This document shows positions 10,357 to 19,650 of a DNA stretch of 64,000 nt, in pieces (within the stretch, counting starts at the first letter, position 1; each line of letters starts with the position of its first letter). The notes beneath the pieces were generated by a model. That model did not search any database, had not been told where the DNA came from, and saw only the letters and a program-made list of their open reading frames with translations. A program made the translations under genes and the position numbers. The stretch comes from Ginsengibacter sp963792025 (GTDB taxonomy: Bacteria; Bacteroidota; Bacteroidia; Chitinophagales; Chitinophagaceae): assembly GCA_963792025.1 (NCBI GenBank), contig CAWBUS010000008.1:124001-188000 (forward strand). Direction: 5' to 3'.

Positions 10357-11899
10357 GTGAAAAAAATAATTACAGCTATTTTTATTTTATCGCTTTTGTC
10401 TTTGAATGCTATTGCACAAAATGTACACAGCGATAACGGCAATGGCACTTATACCAACCCTGTTAATTTCTGCAGACTTTCCTGATCCTGATGTGATACG
10501 TGTTGGTGATACTTACTACATGGTTACAACAACGATGTTTATTTTTCCGGGAGTTACTGTTTTAAAATCGCATGACCTTGGTAAATTGGTCGTATTGCAG
10601 CAATGCCGTGTCACGGTTTGATTTCAGTAATTGTTATGATCTGGATACATGCAACCGTTATGGCCATGGACAATGGGCAACGAGCATGAAGTATCATAAC
10701 GGCAAATTTTATTTATTGTTTATCACTTTGAATGAAGGCGGTTTTATGCTGCACGGCAGATAAAGCCGAAGGCCCATGGCATATCACCCATTTACCAAAA
10801 GGTTTTTATGACCCGGGGTTATTTTTTGATGATGACGGAAAAGTTTATGTGGCGCAAGGTTATAATAAAATTTCTATCACTGAAGTAAATGATAGTCTTG
10901 TTGCTGTTGGCCCGGATTCGTTGGTGTTATACAGGCAACATTCGCAGGGGAGCTTGAAGGAACACATGTTTATAAAATCAATGGCTACTATTATCTCTAT
11001 TGCACTTACGGCGGTAGAGACGGCATGCAGGTGGCATTCCGTTCAAAAAATATTTATGGGCCTTACGAACAGAAGTTATTAATCTACGATACAACAAAAG
11101 GAATCAATTATGGTATACACCAGGGCGCATTAATACAAACACAAACCGGTGAATGGTGGACGATTTTATTTGTAGATAGTGGCCCATTCGGTCGCTTTCC
11201 CTCTTTACAACCTGTAACATGGGTTGATGGCTGGCCAATGATTGGTGTGAATGGCAAAGCGGTTACAACTTATAAAAAACCAAATGTTGGCAAGACATAT
11301 CCTATCAAAAATTTCCCAACTTCCGATGAATTCAATGAAAAGAAATTAGGCATGCAATGGGGATGGAATCATAATCCTGATTCCACAAAATGGTCACTAA
11401 CACAAAAGCCTGGTTATTTAAGATTGATGACGGCAAGCGTGACAAATGATTTTATGATGGCCCGCAATACGCTAACGCAACGTCCATTTGCAAAGCATGA
11501 TCAAAATATTCCCACTATCGCAACGACAAAAATTGATGTAAGTAAAATGAAAGATGGCGACATTGCCGGACTTGCTGTGTTGCAGGACCCATATGCATAT
11601 ATCGGCGTTAAGCAAAGACAGATGGAAAGAAATACATCATTATGGTGAACAACGGCAAAACGATTGATTCTGTTTTGATCAACACTTCAACCATTTATTT
11701 CAGAACCATTGCGTCTAACGGTAGTGGTAAGGCAAGCTTTCAATATAGCACCGACAATAAATTTTTCAAATCGTTAGGTAATGATTTGACCATGCGTTTT
11801 AGTTTAAAAATATTTACCGGAAATAAATTTTGTCTGTTCAATTATGCAACAAAAACATTGGGCGGCTATGTTGATGTTGATTGGTTCAGGGTGGAATAA
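10357..11899 (+). pseudogene. GH43 beta-xylosidase/arabinofuranosidase with a C-terminal sandwich domain, broken by about six frameshifts
   Basis: Reading through the breaks gives one GH43 protein of about 510 residues. It starts with a GTG at 10357 and a signal peptide (MKKIITAIFILSLLSLNAIAQ). The five-blade propeller shows SADFPDPDVIRVGDTYYMV (general base), YDPGLFFDDDGKVYV (modulating aspartate) and LEGTHVYK (acid glutamate). A concanavalin-like C-terminal domain ends in GYVDVDWFRVE. Breaks lie near 10465, 10581, 10751, 10929, 10952 and 11620. Removing single inserted bases restores the frame at the first five; the last needs one added base. No stop codons remain in the restored frames and the catalytic residues are all kept. 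It is either an error-rich stretch of assembly or a very recent pseudogene. Confidence 0.8.
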
Positions 11900-11954
11900 A
11901 AAACATCAAATATTAATTCAAGTTTTATTGATACAACAAACAAAAATAAAAGCC

Positions 11955-14513
11955 ATGCCATCAAACTACCATTCGAAAAAAATATTAGTTATAGCTAATA
12001 TTATTATTATTTGCTTTTTATTCTTTAGTAAAAATTCTTTTTCCCAACAGTTACGCATAAACGATTCAAGTTATTTTGAAAAACCAGGTGTAAACGTGCT
12101 GGTGTTTAATTATGACTACAGCGGCATGTTCTTCGATGAAAAAACATCGGCCATTGAATTGATACATCATGGCGTAAGAACTGCAACGGGCGGCGCTGTA
12201 CGTTTACAAAATACACCTGAGCAATGGGATCTTATCCCAAAAACAATTAGCCGAAAAGTGGATAAAGCAAACAACAGCATTGAGGTTGGGTTACGTTATG
12301 AAAAATTTGATTTCAATTCGAGAGTGGTTGTGACGGCAAAAGATAAAGGTGTTGAAATAAGTGTTTATCTTGATAAACCGGTGCCTGAAGCATTAGTTGG
12401 AAAAGCGGGTTTCAATTTGGAATTTCTTCCTTCCGCTTATTTTGAAAAAACATATTTGGCGGATGGAAAACCGGCTTCTTTTCCATTATATCCCTCAAGC
12501 ACAACAAGCATAGAACCCATTAGCCAAAAGGTTCCGCAGTTTGCAGGTCACACTACTTTTGATGACAGGGGAAGAGGTGAATTCCTCGTTCCATCACCGA
12601 TAGCTTCCGGTAAAAAGTTGGTGCTTGCGCCGGAAGATCCGGAACGTATGGTGATGATTCAATCTGAAACACCGGGTGAAGATTTGATGTTGTTTGATGG
12701 ACGAAACCTGGCACAAAACGGGTGGTTCATTGTACGCAGCCTTTTACCCGCAAATAAAACAGGAAAAGTGTTGACATGGTATGTTGAACCGAATGCCATC
12801 CCCAACTGGAAACGCAAACCTGTTATTGAATTTTCACAGGTAGGTTATAATCCTGGCCAACAAAAAACAGCCGTTATTGAATTGGATAAAAATGATACGC
12901 CCTTAAAAACCGCAACATTATTCCAGGTAATTGCAGATGGAAAATATGTAGAGAAATTGAAAGGCAATGTAAAAGTGTGGGGCAGGTATTTACGCTACAA
13001 TTATGCAAAGTTTGATTTCAGTTCTGTCAAAGATCCGGGACTATATTTTATTCAATATGGCGATCAGAAGACAAATACTTTTTCCATCGCTTCAAATGTG
13101 TACGATAATATTTGGCATCCGACTTTGGATGTATGGTTCCCGGTGCAGATGGATCATATGGAAGTGAATGAGGCGTATCGCGTATGGCATGGCGCTCCAT
13201 TTTTAGATGATGCTTTGCAGGCGCCAACTAACTGGCAGCATTTTGATGGCTACAGCATGGGCCCTTCAACAGAAACAAAATATAAACCTTACCAACGCAT
13301 CCCCGGGTTAGCGGTTGGCGGTTGGTTTGACGCAGGCGATTTTGATATTCAAACCGGTTCGCATTGCGATGCTGTATTGAGTTTGGTTGATACATGGGAA
13401 AAATTTAAACCTATGCGTGATGAAACTTTTGTGGATTATGCAACACGTTACGTTGATATACATCGTCCTGATGGGAAGCCTGATATCCTTGAGCAGATAA
13501 AGCATGGCACATTGAACATGGTAGCGCAGGTAAAAAACATAGGCCATCCCGTTAGAGGTATTGTTGTTCCAAATCTGCATCAGTATCATCATTTAGGCGA
13601 TGCAGTTGATGAAACAGATAACCTGTTATATGATTCAACATTAAAGCCCTACGAAGTAAAAGGCAATCACAGTGGCACGTTAGATGATCGCTGGGCTTTC
13701 ACCGGGCGCACTACTTTCCTCGATTATTATACAGCGGCCGCTTTAGCCGCTGCAAGCCGTGCATTAAAAGGATTTGATGATACTTTATCGCAACAGAGTT
13801 TATTCTATGCAAAACAATTATGGAACGAAGATGACAGCATCAGTAAGATGGATACATCAGGTTTTTCAAAGCGTTTTGGTAATAGTTTAAAAATGTCTGC
13901 TGCCTTACAATTATACGTCACTACAAAAGATGAACAATATGCAACGGTATTCAAGAGTGCTGTCTGGCAAGCACTCGATAGATTTATTCAATTTGGAATA
14001 GCACCAGCCTTGCAGGCAGTTCCATACATGGATGATGATTACAAAAAGAAATTGCGTGAATACGTGGTAAAGTATAAAGCCCTTTGTGATGATTATGCCA
14101 AACAAAATCCTTATGGTGTTCCGATAGCAACCGGTGGCTGGGGTGGCAGCGGCGGTGTTGTAAATTTTGCTACCACAAATTATTATGCAAATAAATATTA
14201 TCCTGATGTGATGAATGCAGAATATGTGTATAAAGGATTGGATTATATTTTTGGATGTCATCCTTATTCAAATATTTCCTTTGTATCATCGGTGGGAACA
14301 AAATCAAAGAAAATCACTTATGGAAATAACCGGGCAAACTTCAGCTTTATTGCAGGTGGCATTGTTCCGGGTATATTATTGATAAAGCCCGACTTTCCCG
14401 AAAACAAAGAGGACTGGCCATTTCTCTGGGGAGAAAATGAAGTAACCGTGGGCGGTTGTGCAAATTATATATTCCTCGCCGCGGCGGCAGATAATTTATC
14501 GACAGGAAAATAA
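11955..14513 (+). CDS. GH9-family glycoside hydrolase with N-terminal Ig-like domain
   Basis: An 852-residue protein, probably an endo- or exo-acting beta-glucanase of family GH9. The ATG at 11955 is preferred over the longer frame from 11844, since it gives a signal peptide (ILVIANIIIICFLFF, cleavage near SFSQQ) and avoids overlap with the GH43 gene. An extra beta domain is followed by the Ig-like cellulase N-terminal domain (IEFSQVGYNP). The catalytic helical barrel contains GGWFDAGDFD (catalytic aspartates) and, near the C-terminus, WGENEVTVGG (acid glutamate). It is the last gene of the + strand carbohydrate block. It could act on glucan chains that accompany xylan; the substrate cannot be fixed. 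Confidence 0.88.
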   Translation: MPSNYHSKKILVIANIIIICFLFFSKNSFSQQLRINDSSYFEKPGVNVLVFNYDYSGMFFDEKTSAIELIHHGVRTATGGAVRLQNTPEQWDLIPKTISRKVDKANNSIEVGLRYEKFDFNSRVVVTAKDKGVEISVYLDKPVPEALVGKAGFNLEFLPSAYFEKTYLADGKPASFPLYPSSTTSIEPISQKVPQFAGHTTFDDRGRGEFLVPSPIASGKKLVLAPEDPERMVMIQSETPGEDLMLFDGRNLAQNGWFIVRSLLPANKTGKVLTWYVEPNAIPNWKRKPVIEFSQVGYNPGQQKTAVIELDKNDTPLKTATLFQVIADGKYVEKLKGNVKVWGRYLRYNYAKFDFSSVKDPGLYFIQYGDQKTNTFSIASNVYDNIWHPTLDVWFPVQMDHMEVNEAYRVWHGAPFLDDALQAPTNWQHFDGYSMGPSTETKYKPYQRIPGLAVGGWFDAGDFDIQTGSHCDAVLSLVDTWEKFKPMRDETFVDYATRYVDIHRPDGKPDILEQIKHGTLNMVAQVKNIGHPVRGIVVPNLHQYHHLGDAVDETDNLLYDSTLKPYEVKGNHSGTLDDRWAFTGRTTFLDYYTAAALAAASRALKGFDDTLSQQSLFYAKQLWNEDDSISKMDTSGFSKRFGNSLKMSAALQLYVTTKDEQYATVFKSAVWQALDRFIQFGIAPALQAVPYMDDDYKKKLREYVVKYKALCDDYAKQNPYGVPIATGGWGGSGGVVNFATTNYYANKYYPDVMNAEYVYKGLDYIFGCHPYSNISFVSSVGTKSKKITYGNNRANFSFIAGGIVPGILLIKPDFPENKEDWPFLWGENEVTVGGCANYIFLAAAADNLSTGK

Positions 14514-14647
14514 AATCCGAACACAAATTATTATGCGTTGCGTTAGATTCAATTTCACCGTTCTCATCCGGTTAATTTTGCTGTTTTACGATATATAGGA
14601 AATTGGCGGCTGGCAACTGAATCAAAAGTAATTTTGTACAGAAGGAA

Positions 14648-15460
14648 TTACTTTCCCCACACCCATTTTAAAAAATCGGGAAAAGCCTTTGCCCATGTGC
14701 CAACGTCGTGTTTGCCGTCATTCAATTCGAGGTAGCGGATATCTTTCCCGGCATCATAACCTTTCTTTACAAGTTCGTCAATTAACGAGACGGTATCATC
14801 AATAGAATCAATAATGCCATTCTTATTTCTGTCGGCTGTTTCGTCTTTTGTCCCGGTTTCAAAAAAGAATTTGAGCCATGGGTAATAACCCCCGTTTCTA
14901 ATTTGCAGGTGCATGATCCTGTCGCTGTCTTCATCAAAAGATGGATCGTTTTGACTTACAAGCCTCCACCAAAAAGAACCACTGAAAACACCAATATTTT
15001 TAAATTCCTGCGGATGGTTCCACACAGTGTCTAATGCACTCAACCCGCCAAGTGAAAAGCCGCAAAAAGATTTTTCTTTAAATGAAGGAAGCGCATAATT
15101 TACTCTTATAAAAGGAATCAATTCGTCAAAAACAAATTGCTGGTACAAAGCTGCTTTAGTTCCTCTTCCATTATAATCCAGGTATTTCGCAGTGCCATAT
15201 TCATTTTTGCGATCGATACCGCATCCAATTCCTACAAAGAAAATTGGCTCAATTTCATTGGTTGAATAAAGACGTGAAAGTATCTTTTCAAATTTCATTA
15301 TTTCAAGGTCCTGTCCGTCATTAATTAACAACAGGTTCATTTTACCTGGAGCGATTTGAACAGAAGGAAAATAAATGCTTAGGATAACGTCCCTTTTTAA
15401 AAGAGTTGAATTCAGCGTGTGTGTTTCAGCAGTTATGAGCGTGGTTTTTTTGGTATGCAT
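14648..15460 (-). CDS. CE1-like alpha/beta hydrolase (esterase, possible enterochelin/feruloyl-esterase relative)
   Basis: A 270-residue protein of the putative-esterase family. The nucleophile elbow is GFSLGGLSALD (serine), an acid lies in the C-terminal half, and a histidine comes in NDGKHDVGTW. A short DRNKNGIIDSIDD segment looks like a calcium-binding (EF-hand or dockerin-like) loop inserted before the histidine strand, which is unusual. No signal peptide is evident, so it may be cytoplasmic. It converges on the GH9 gene and diverges from the ATP-grasp gene at 15617. It may deacylate sugar esters taken up by the xylan system, but the related family also includes siderophore esterases. Confidence 0.78.
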   Translation of the reverse strand: MHTKKTTLITAETHTLNSTLLKRDVILSIYFPSVQIAPGKMNLLLINDGQDLEIMKFEKILSRLYSTNEIEPIFFVGIGCGIDRKNEYGTAKYLDYNGRGTKAALYQQFVFDELIPFIRVNYALPSFKEKSFCGFSLGGLSALDTVWNHPQEFKNIGVFSGSFWWRLVSQNDPSFDEDSDRIMHLQIRNGGYYPWLKFFFETGTKDETADRNKNGIIDSIDDTVSLIDELVKKGYDAGKDIRYLELNDGKHDVGTWAKAFPDFLKWVWGK

Positions 15461-15467
15461 ATGTGGC

Positions 15468-15475
15468 CAAAAATA
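15468..15475 (-). promoter_or_regulatory. Candidate promoter -7 element of the esterase gene
   Basis: On the minus strand this reads TATTTTTG, matching the Bacteroidota -7 consensus TAnnTTTG. It lies only 7 bases from the ATG at 15460, so transcription would start at or very near the start codon. A match by chance in this AT-rich DNA is possible. Confidence 0.35.
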
Positions 15476-15616
15476 AATAAAATAGACTTCAAAAATATAA
15501 AATAGAAAGTCGGTTTCTTGTTCGGCGAGTTAATTTACCTAAATTGAGATTGAAAATAATATTTAGAAAATCCCGGGCATCGATCACATCAAATTCTATT
15601 ATTCAAAAATTTACTC

Positions 15617-16570
15617 ATGAAAAAAATAGGCATTTTATTCGGAAAGGAAAGAAGTTTTCCCGAAGCTTTTGTTGAAAGAATAAACAGTAAAAATATAGAC
15701 GGAATAACGGCCGAACCTGTGCATATAGATAAAGTGATGCAGGGTGAAAGCAGTGGTTATGCCGTAATCATAGACCGTATTTCGCAGGATATTCCGTTCT
15801 ACCGGGCTTATCTTAAAAATGCTGCGATTTGCGGAACCGCAGTTATTAATAACCCCTTTTGGTGGAGCGCAGACGAAAAATTTTTTAATAATTGCCTGGC
15901 AACGAAAATAGATGTGCCTGTTCCTAAAACGGTAATTCTTCCTTCAAAAAGTTTGCCTGCAGATACCACCGATCAATCATTTACTAACCTTGCCTACCCG
16001 TTAGACTGGGAAAGTATTTTTAGTTACATCGGCTTTCCCGCATACATGAAACCTCATGCGGGTGGTGGCTGGAAGAATGTATATAAAGTAAATGACCCGC
16101 AGGATCTTTTTAATAAGCATGCTGAAACCGGTGAACTCATTATGATGTTGCAGGAAGAAATTTTCTTTGATGAATATTACCGTTGCTATTGCATCGGCGG
16201 AAAATATGTTCGAATAATGCCTTACGAACCACGCAATCCGCATCACTTAAGATACGTGGCAGATTTTAAACCAGATAATCAACGATTGGAACTAATGACC
16301 GATCTGGTTTTAAGAATAAATAAATACCTGGGTTACGATTTTAATACGGTTGAATTTGCCTTGCGGGATGGAGTTCCTTATGCAATTGACTTTTGCAATC
16401 CTGCGCCAGATGCAGAAATTACCAGTGTTGGGAAAGAAAATTTTGATTGGGTAGTGGAAACAGCAGCAACATTCGCAATTGAGAAAGCGCAATCATACGA
16501 AGAAGGGAAAGATAATTTAACGTGGGGCGAATATATTCGCAGAGGGGCGGACGGGAAGAAATTATATTAG
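15617..16570 (+). CDS. ATP-grasp ligase (RimK/glutathione-synthase-like), first gene of a putative peptide-ligase cluster
   Basis: A 317-residue ATP-grasp protein predicted to join a carboxylate to an amine using ATP. The N-terminal third is a Rossmann-like pre-ATP-grasp domain (KKIGILFGKERSFP). The ATP-binding part shows the nucleotide lysine and loop in YMKPHAGGGWKNVYKV, a second strand QEEIFFDEYYRCY, and the magnesium site in TVEFALRDG and AIDFCNPAPDAE. It is intact, and no signal peptide is present, so it is cytoplasmic. It sits 42 bases before the GCS2-type ligase, so they are likely co-transcribed. Substrates are unknown. Confidence 0.85.
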   Translation: MKKIGILFGKERSFPEAFVERINSKNIDGITAEPVHIDKVMQGESSGYAVIIDRISQDIPFYRAYLKNAAICGTAVINNPFWWSADEKFFNNCLATKIDVPVPKTVILPSKSLPADTTDQSFTNLAYPLDWESIFSYIGFPAYMKPHAGGGWKNVYKVNDPQDLFNKHAETGELIMMLQEEIFFDEYYRCYCIGGKYVRIMPYEPRNPHHLRYVADFKPDNQRLELMTDLVLRINKYLGYDFNTVEFALRDGVPYAIDFCNPAPDAEITSVGKENFDWVVETAATFAIEKAQSYEEGKDNLTWGEYIRRGADGKKLY

Positions 16571-16612
16571 TCTGAAATTGATAAATAAAAATCTTAAATC
16601 TAATTCTTAAAT

Positions 16613-17725
16613 ATGTCCGGCATTTCTTACAAGCATTTTACATTAGGCATCGAAGAAGAATACATGGTGATAGACCCTATAACACGGGAACTTAAAAGCC
16701 ATGACCAAAAGATTGTACAGGAAGGTGAAAAAGTTATTAAAGACAAAGTAAAAGCAGAGATGCACCAGGCGGTCGTGGAAGTAGGAACTGACATTTGCCA
16801 GGACATTGATGAAGCATTTGTTGACGTGGCGACACTGCGTAAAACAATCAGCGCTATTGCAGATAGCTTTGGTTTATGGGTAGGCGCCTCTGGTACGCAT
16901 CCCTTCAGCCATTGGGAGAGCCAACTTATAACGGATCATGCACGATACAGTCAGATAGTAAACGAACTGCAGGAGGCAGCAAGAAGCAATTTGATTTTTG
17001 GGTTACACGTTCATGTTGGAATGGAAACGAGGGAAATGGCCATTCACATAGCCAATTCGGCCCGTTATTTTTTGCCGCACATTTATGCACTTAGCACCAA
17101 CTCACCATTTTGGGAAGGCAGGTTGACGGGCTATAAATCTTTCCGTACAAAGGTTTTTGATAAGTTCCCACGTACAGGCATACCCGATTTGTTTGACAGT
17201 ATAGAGGCTTATGATAATTACGTGAAGCTGTTGGTAAAAACCAATTGTATTGATAACGCCAAAAAAATCTGGTGGGATCTCCGTGTGCATCCTTTCTTCA
17301 ACACCGTCGAATTTCGTATATGCGATGTACCCATGACCGTTATGGAAACAATAACCATTGCTGCATTATTCCAGGGTATCTGTGCCAAGTTATATAAACT
17401 CCGTACACAAAATCTCAATTTCATAATTTATCCGCGTGCTTTAATCAATGAAAATAAATGGCGTGCAGGCCGTTATGGCATTGAGGGTAGCATGATCGAT
17501 TTTGGCAAAGAGACGGAAGTAAATACAAGAGTGCTTATTTATGAGCTTCTGGATTTTATTGAGGATGTAACCGGGCCGCTTGGGATACGCAACGCCGTTA
17601 GTAATGTTCATAAAATGCTTGAAGAAGGTACCGGCGCTGATCGCCAATTAAAAGTATTCGGGCAAACCAACAGCCTTGCCAACGTAGTAGACTATATACA
17701 TGAGCAATTTTTAGCAGGACTGTAG
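16613..17725 (+). CDS. Carboxylate-amine ligase, GCS2/YbdK family (glutamate-cysteine-ligase type 2)
   Basis: A 370-residue enzyme of the YbdK-like GCS2 family, which forms gamma-glutamyl-type amide bonds with ATP. The signature opening LGIEEEYMVIDP is present, as are GLHVHVGM and the active-site strand VHPFFNTVEFRICD. Length is typical. Some family members make gamma-glutamylcysteine weakly; here the neighbours are not a standard glutathione synthase (gshB) but an ATP-grasp protein of unclear specificity. It follows that protein by 42 bases. A gap of about 570 bases then separates it from the small gene at 18294. Confidence 0.9.
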   Translation: MSGISYKHFTLGIEEEYMVIDPITRELKSHDQKIVQEGEKVIKDKVKAEMHQAVVEVGTDICQDIDEAFVDVATLRKTISAIADSFGLWVGASGTHPFSHWESQLITDHARYSQIVNELQEAARSNLIFGLHVHVGMETREMAIHIANSARYFLPHIYALSTNSPFWEGRLTGYKSFRTKVFDKFPRTGIPDLFDSIEAYDNYVKLLVKTNCIDNAKKIWWDLRVHPFFNTVEFRICDVPMTVMETITIAALFQGICAKLYKLRTQNLNFIIYPRALINENKWRAGRYGIEGSMIDFGKETEVNTRVLIYELLDFIEDVTGPLGIRNAVSNVHKMLEEGTGADRQLKVFGQTNSLANVVDYIHEQFLAGL

Positions 17726-18293
17726 GGCAATATTGATATCAAATAAAAGGGGTTCTGAATTATTTTCCGTCTTTTTGAAACCTGTTTTTTTGGTTCTTCT
17801 TTATATTCCTGTAAAAAAGGAAACCGATGGCAAATATTAGAATAATTAACCTTGGGGGCAACTTGTTCAGCGGTGGCCACAAAATAGCAACTATTAATAA
17901 AAATGTAATACAATATTTATTATAGCCGATTTTGATTTCATCTATTACAATTAATCGTCAGATATTGTACATATCCTTCGCTCAATCTAGCCAATTTATC
18001 AAGTACTTCTACTATAATTTTGAAGAAATCTTGCAATTAATAAAAATGTGATTTACTTTTATCCCAACAGAAGAGTACTTGATTTCATTCCGACTATCTT
18101 TTAAAAAAAACTTCCGCTTACATAATTACGTTTTCGCATAATCTATGCCCCCTCTTGCGAATGTAATTTTTAGCACTAATCCTTTATTTCCGATTTTATC
18201 TAACAAGGTATTTAACAAAATATTTTGCGGTAAAAAATAAAACATTACAGCATTTAAGGGTCTTATTATTGAATGTTTTTAAAAATAAAGATT
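17726..18293. other. Long AT-rich intergenic region inside the ligase cluster
   Basis: No convincing gene. An imperfect inverted repeat joins ATCAAGTACT at 17998-18007 with AGTACTTGAT at 18074-18083, which could fold as a stem with a 66-base loop. An 11-12 base direct repeat (ATTAATAAAAATG) occurs at about 17897 and 18036. A promoter for the small gene at 18294 is expected here but I cannot name a clear TAnnTTTG element. A short minus-strand frame at 17692-17913 looks random. Confidence 0.4.
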
Positions 18294-18620
18294 ATGGAAA
18301 CAAATTCTACTCAACAGGAAATTTTATTAGTGACCGGCACAAGTTTTACTTCTGGTAAATTTTGTGAAACAAGCGATGGGTATAGCTATAACCATCTTTC
18401 TGAAAAAGAAAAACTTGAAGTAGCTTGCTGGAATGGCCAGCTTCCGGAAATGCTCCCCGAGATCTTTAGTCAACATTCAGCAAACAAAAAATTGTATCTC
18501 TGGGAAATAAGAGAAGGTGCCTCATTTATAGAACTTGAATTGGGCGAACAATATATGGAATTTGAAAAAAGATTTTCGATAGATCCTTATTCATTTTTGC
18601 CTTTGCAGATACTTTCCTGA
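18294..18620 (+). CDS. Small acidic protein of unknown function in the ligase cluster
   Basis: About 108 residues from the ATG at 18294 (METNSTQQE); a longer frame begins at 18273 but adds only a hydrophobic-lysine stretch without clear support. No signal peptide, transmembrane segment or recognised motif. The sequence is acidic and includes a VTGTSFTSGKF segment, an ACWNGQLPEMLPEIF segment and a C-terminal IELELGEQYMEFEKRF stretch. It lies between the GCS2 ligase and the amidotransferase on the same strand, so it may belong to the same pathway, for example as a partner protein or a ribosomally made substrate, but nothing in the sequence shows either. Confidence 0.6.
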   Translation: METNSTQQEILLVTGTSFTSGKFCETSDGYSYNHLSEKEKLEVACWNGQLPEMLPEIFSQHSANKKLYLWEIREGASFIELELGEQYMEFEKRFSIDPYSFLPLQILS

Positions 18621-18694
18621 ATAAAGAAATAAATAAAGCAAATACCTTCTCACATATTAAAGGCTTCTCTACCTTATGAGTTTTGTAAATAATT

Positions 18695-18702
18695 TATCTT
18701 TG
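18695..18702 (+). promoter_or_regulatory. Candidate promoter -7 element directly before the amidotransferase gene
   Basis: TATCTTTG matches TAnnTTTG and ends 4 bases before the ATG at 18707. If used, transcription would start at the start codon and the mRNA would have no leader. It suggests the amidotransferase has its own promoter rather than depending on the genes upstream. Confidence 0.45.
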
Positions 18703-18706
18703 CCGG

Positions 18707-19549
18707 ATGAATTTAAATGATAAGCAAGCCGTACGCATAGCCATTTTGGATTTATATGAAGGAGTAGCTAACCAGGGAATGAGAGGCATCCGTGAAATCA
18801 TTAACCAGTTTGGCGAAATTAATGAGCTCGACGTTTCCCTTGTTGAATTTGACGTTCGGTTAAAAAACAGTGTACCCGATTTATCTTACGATATATACAT
18901 AAGTTCCGGTGGACCCGGCAGCCCTTTGGAAAGTGAAGGCTCTGAATGGGAAAAAAAATATTTTGAATGGTTAGACGCGTTAGAGAAATGGAATGATGAT
19001 TCACAAAAGCAGCAAAAAAAATATGTCTTCTTTATTTGCCATTCTTTTCAATTAGTGTGCAGACATTGGCAACTTGCAAAAGTATGCGCCAGGAAATCAA
19101 CTTCGTTCGGCGTATTCCCGATACATCTTTTGGAGGAAGGAAAAGAGGAGCCGGTATTCAATGGAATGGCTGATCCTTTTTATGCCGTTGATAGCCGCGA
19201 CTTCCAGGTTATCGAACCCAGGATGAATGTGTTGTACAAAGGTGCAAAAATACTTTGTATTGAAAAAGACCGGCCGCATTTGCCTTACGAAAGAGCTATC
19301 ATGGGCATTCGCTTCAGTAAGTATTTTATCGGCACACAATTTCATCCTGAAGCTGATCCTATCGGTATGAGCATGTATTTGCAAACGGAAGAAAAAAAGA
19401 AAACAGTTATAGAGAATCATGGAGAAGAAAAATGGAAATCTATGATTGAACAATTGAATGATCCTGATAAAATTTTATGGACCTACGCTCATATTCTTCC
19501 CAATTTTTTGAACATAGCCGTTAATAGCCTTTATAGCGTTCCTGCCTGA
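18707..19549 (+). CDS. Class I glutamine amidotransferase (GATase1-like)
   Basis: A 280-residue stand-alone GATase1 domain that would hydrolyse glutamine and pass ammonia to a partner synthase. The oxyanion region SSGGPGSP precedes the catalytic cysteine in FFICHSFQ, and the histidine/glutamate pair is in GTQFHPEADP, the order expected for the GMP-synthase-like triad. An insert rich in Lys and Gln (about residues 75-105) precedes the cysteine strand. The C-terminal 60 residues extend beyond the core domain. It is followed by the second ATP-grasp-like gene, a natural candidate for the partner that uses the ammonia. Confidence 0.87.
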   Translation: MNLNDKQAVRIAILDLYEGVANQGMRGIREIINQFGEINELDVSLVEFDVRLKNSVPDLSYDIYISSGGPGSPLESEGSEWEKKYFEWLDALEKWNDDSQKQQKKYVFFICHSFQLVCRHWQLAKVCARKSTSFGVFPIHLLEEGKEEPVFNGMADPFYAVDSRDFQVIEPRMNVLYKGAKILCIEKDRPHLPYERAIMGIRFSKYFIGTQFHPEADPIGMSMYLQTEEKKKTVIENHGEEKWKSMIEQLNDPDKILWTYAHILPNFLNIAVNSLYSVPA

Positions 19550-19601
19550 TATTATTTTCTAAGCGACAATTTAATTTTTACCAGCTTATCCAAAGCATTT
19601 T

Positions 19602-19609
19602 TAATTTTG
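19602..19609 (+). promoter_or_regulatory. Candidate promoter -7 element before the second ATP-grasp-like gene
   Basis: TAATTTTG fits TAnnTTTG and lies 42 bases before the start at 19651. This would give a leader of about 35 bases. Support is by consensus only. Confidence 0.4.
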
Positions 19610-19650
19610 TTATCTTTCAATCATTCTTTAAGTAAAAACTTTAAAAAAGT

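Noticed and set aside
10357..11899. Programmed frameshifting in the GH43 gene
   Set aside because: Six breaks, no slippery sequences or stimulatory structures that I can see, and single-base insertions explain most of them.
11844..11954. Upstream extension of the GH9 gene
   Set aside because: It overlaps the GH43 3' end and destroys the signal peptide.
17692..17913. 73-residue minus-strand ORF in the ligase-cluster gap
   Set aside because: Short and partly overlaps the GCS2 gene; no supporting feature.
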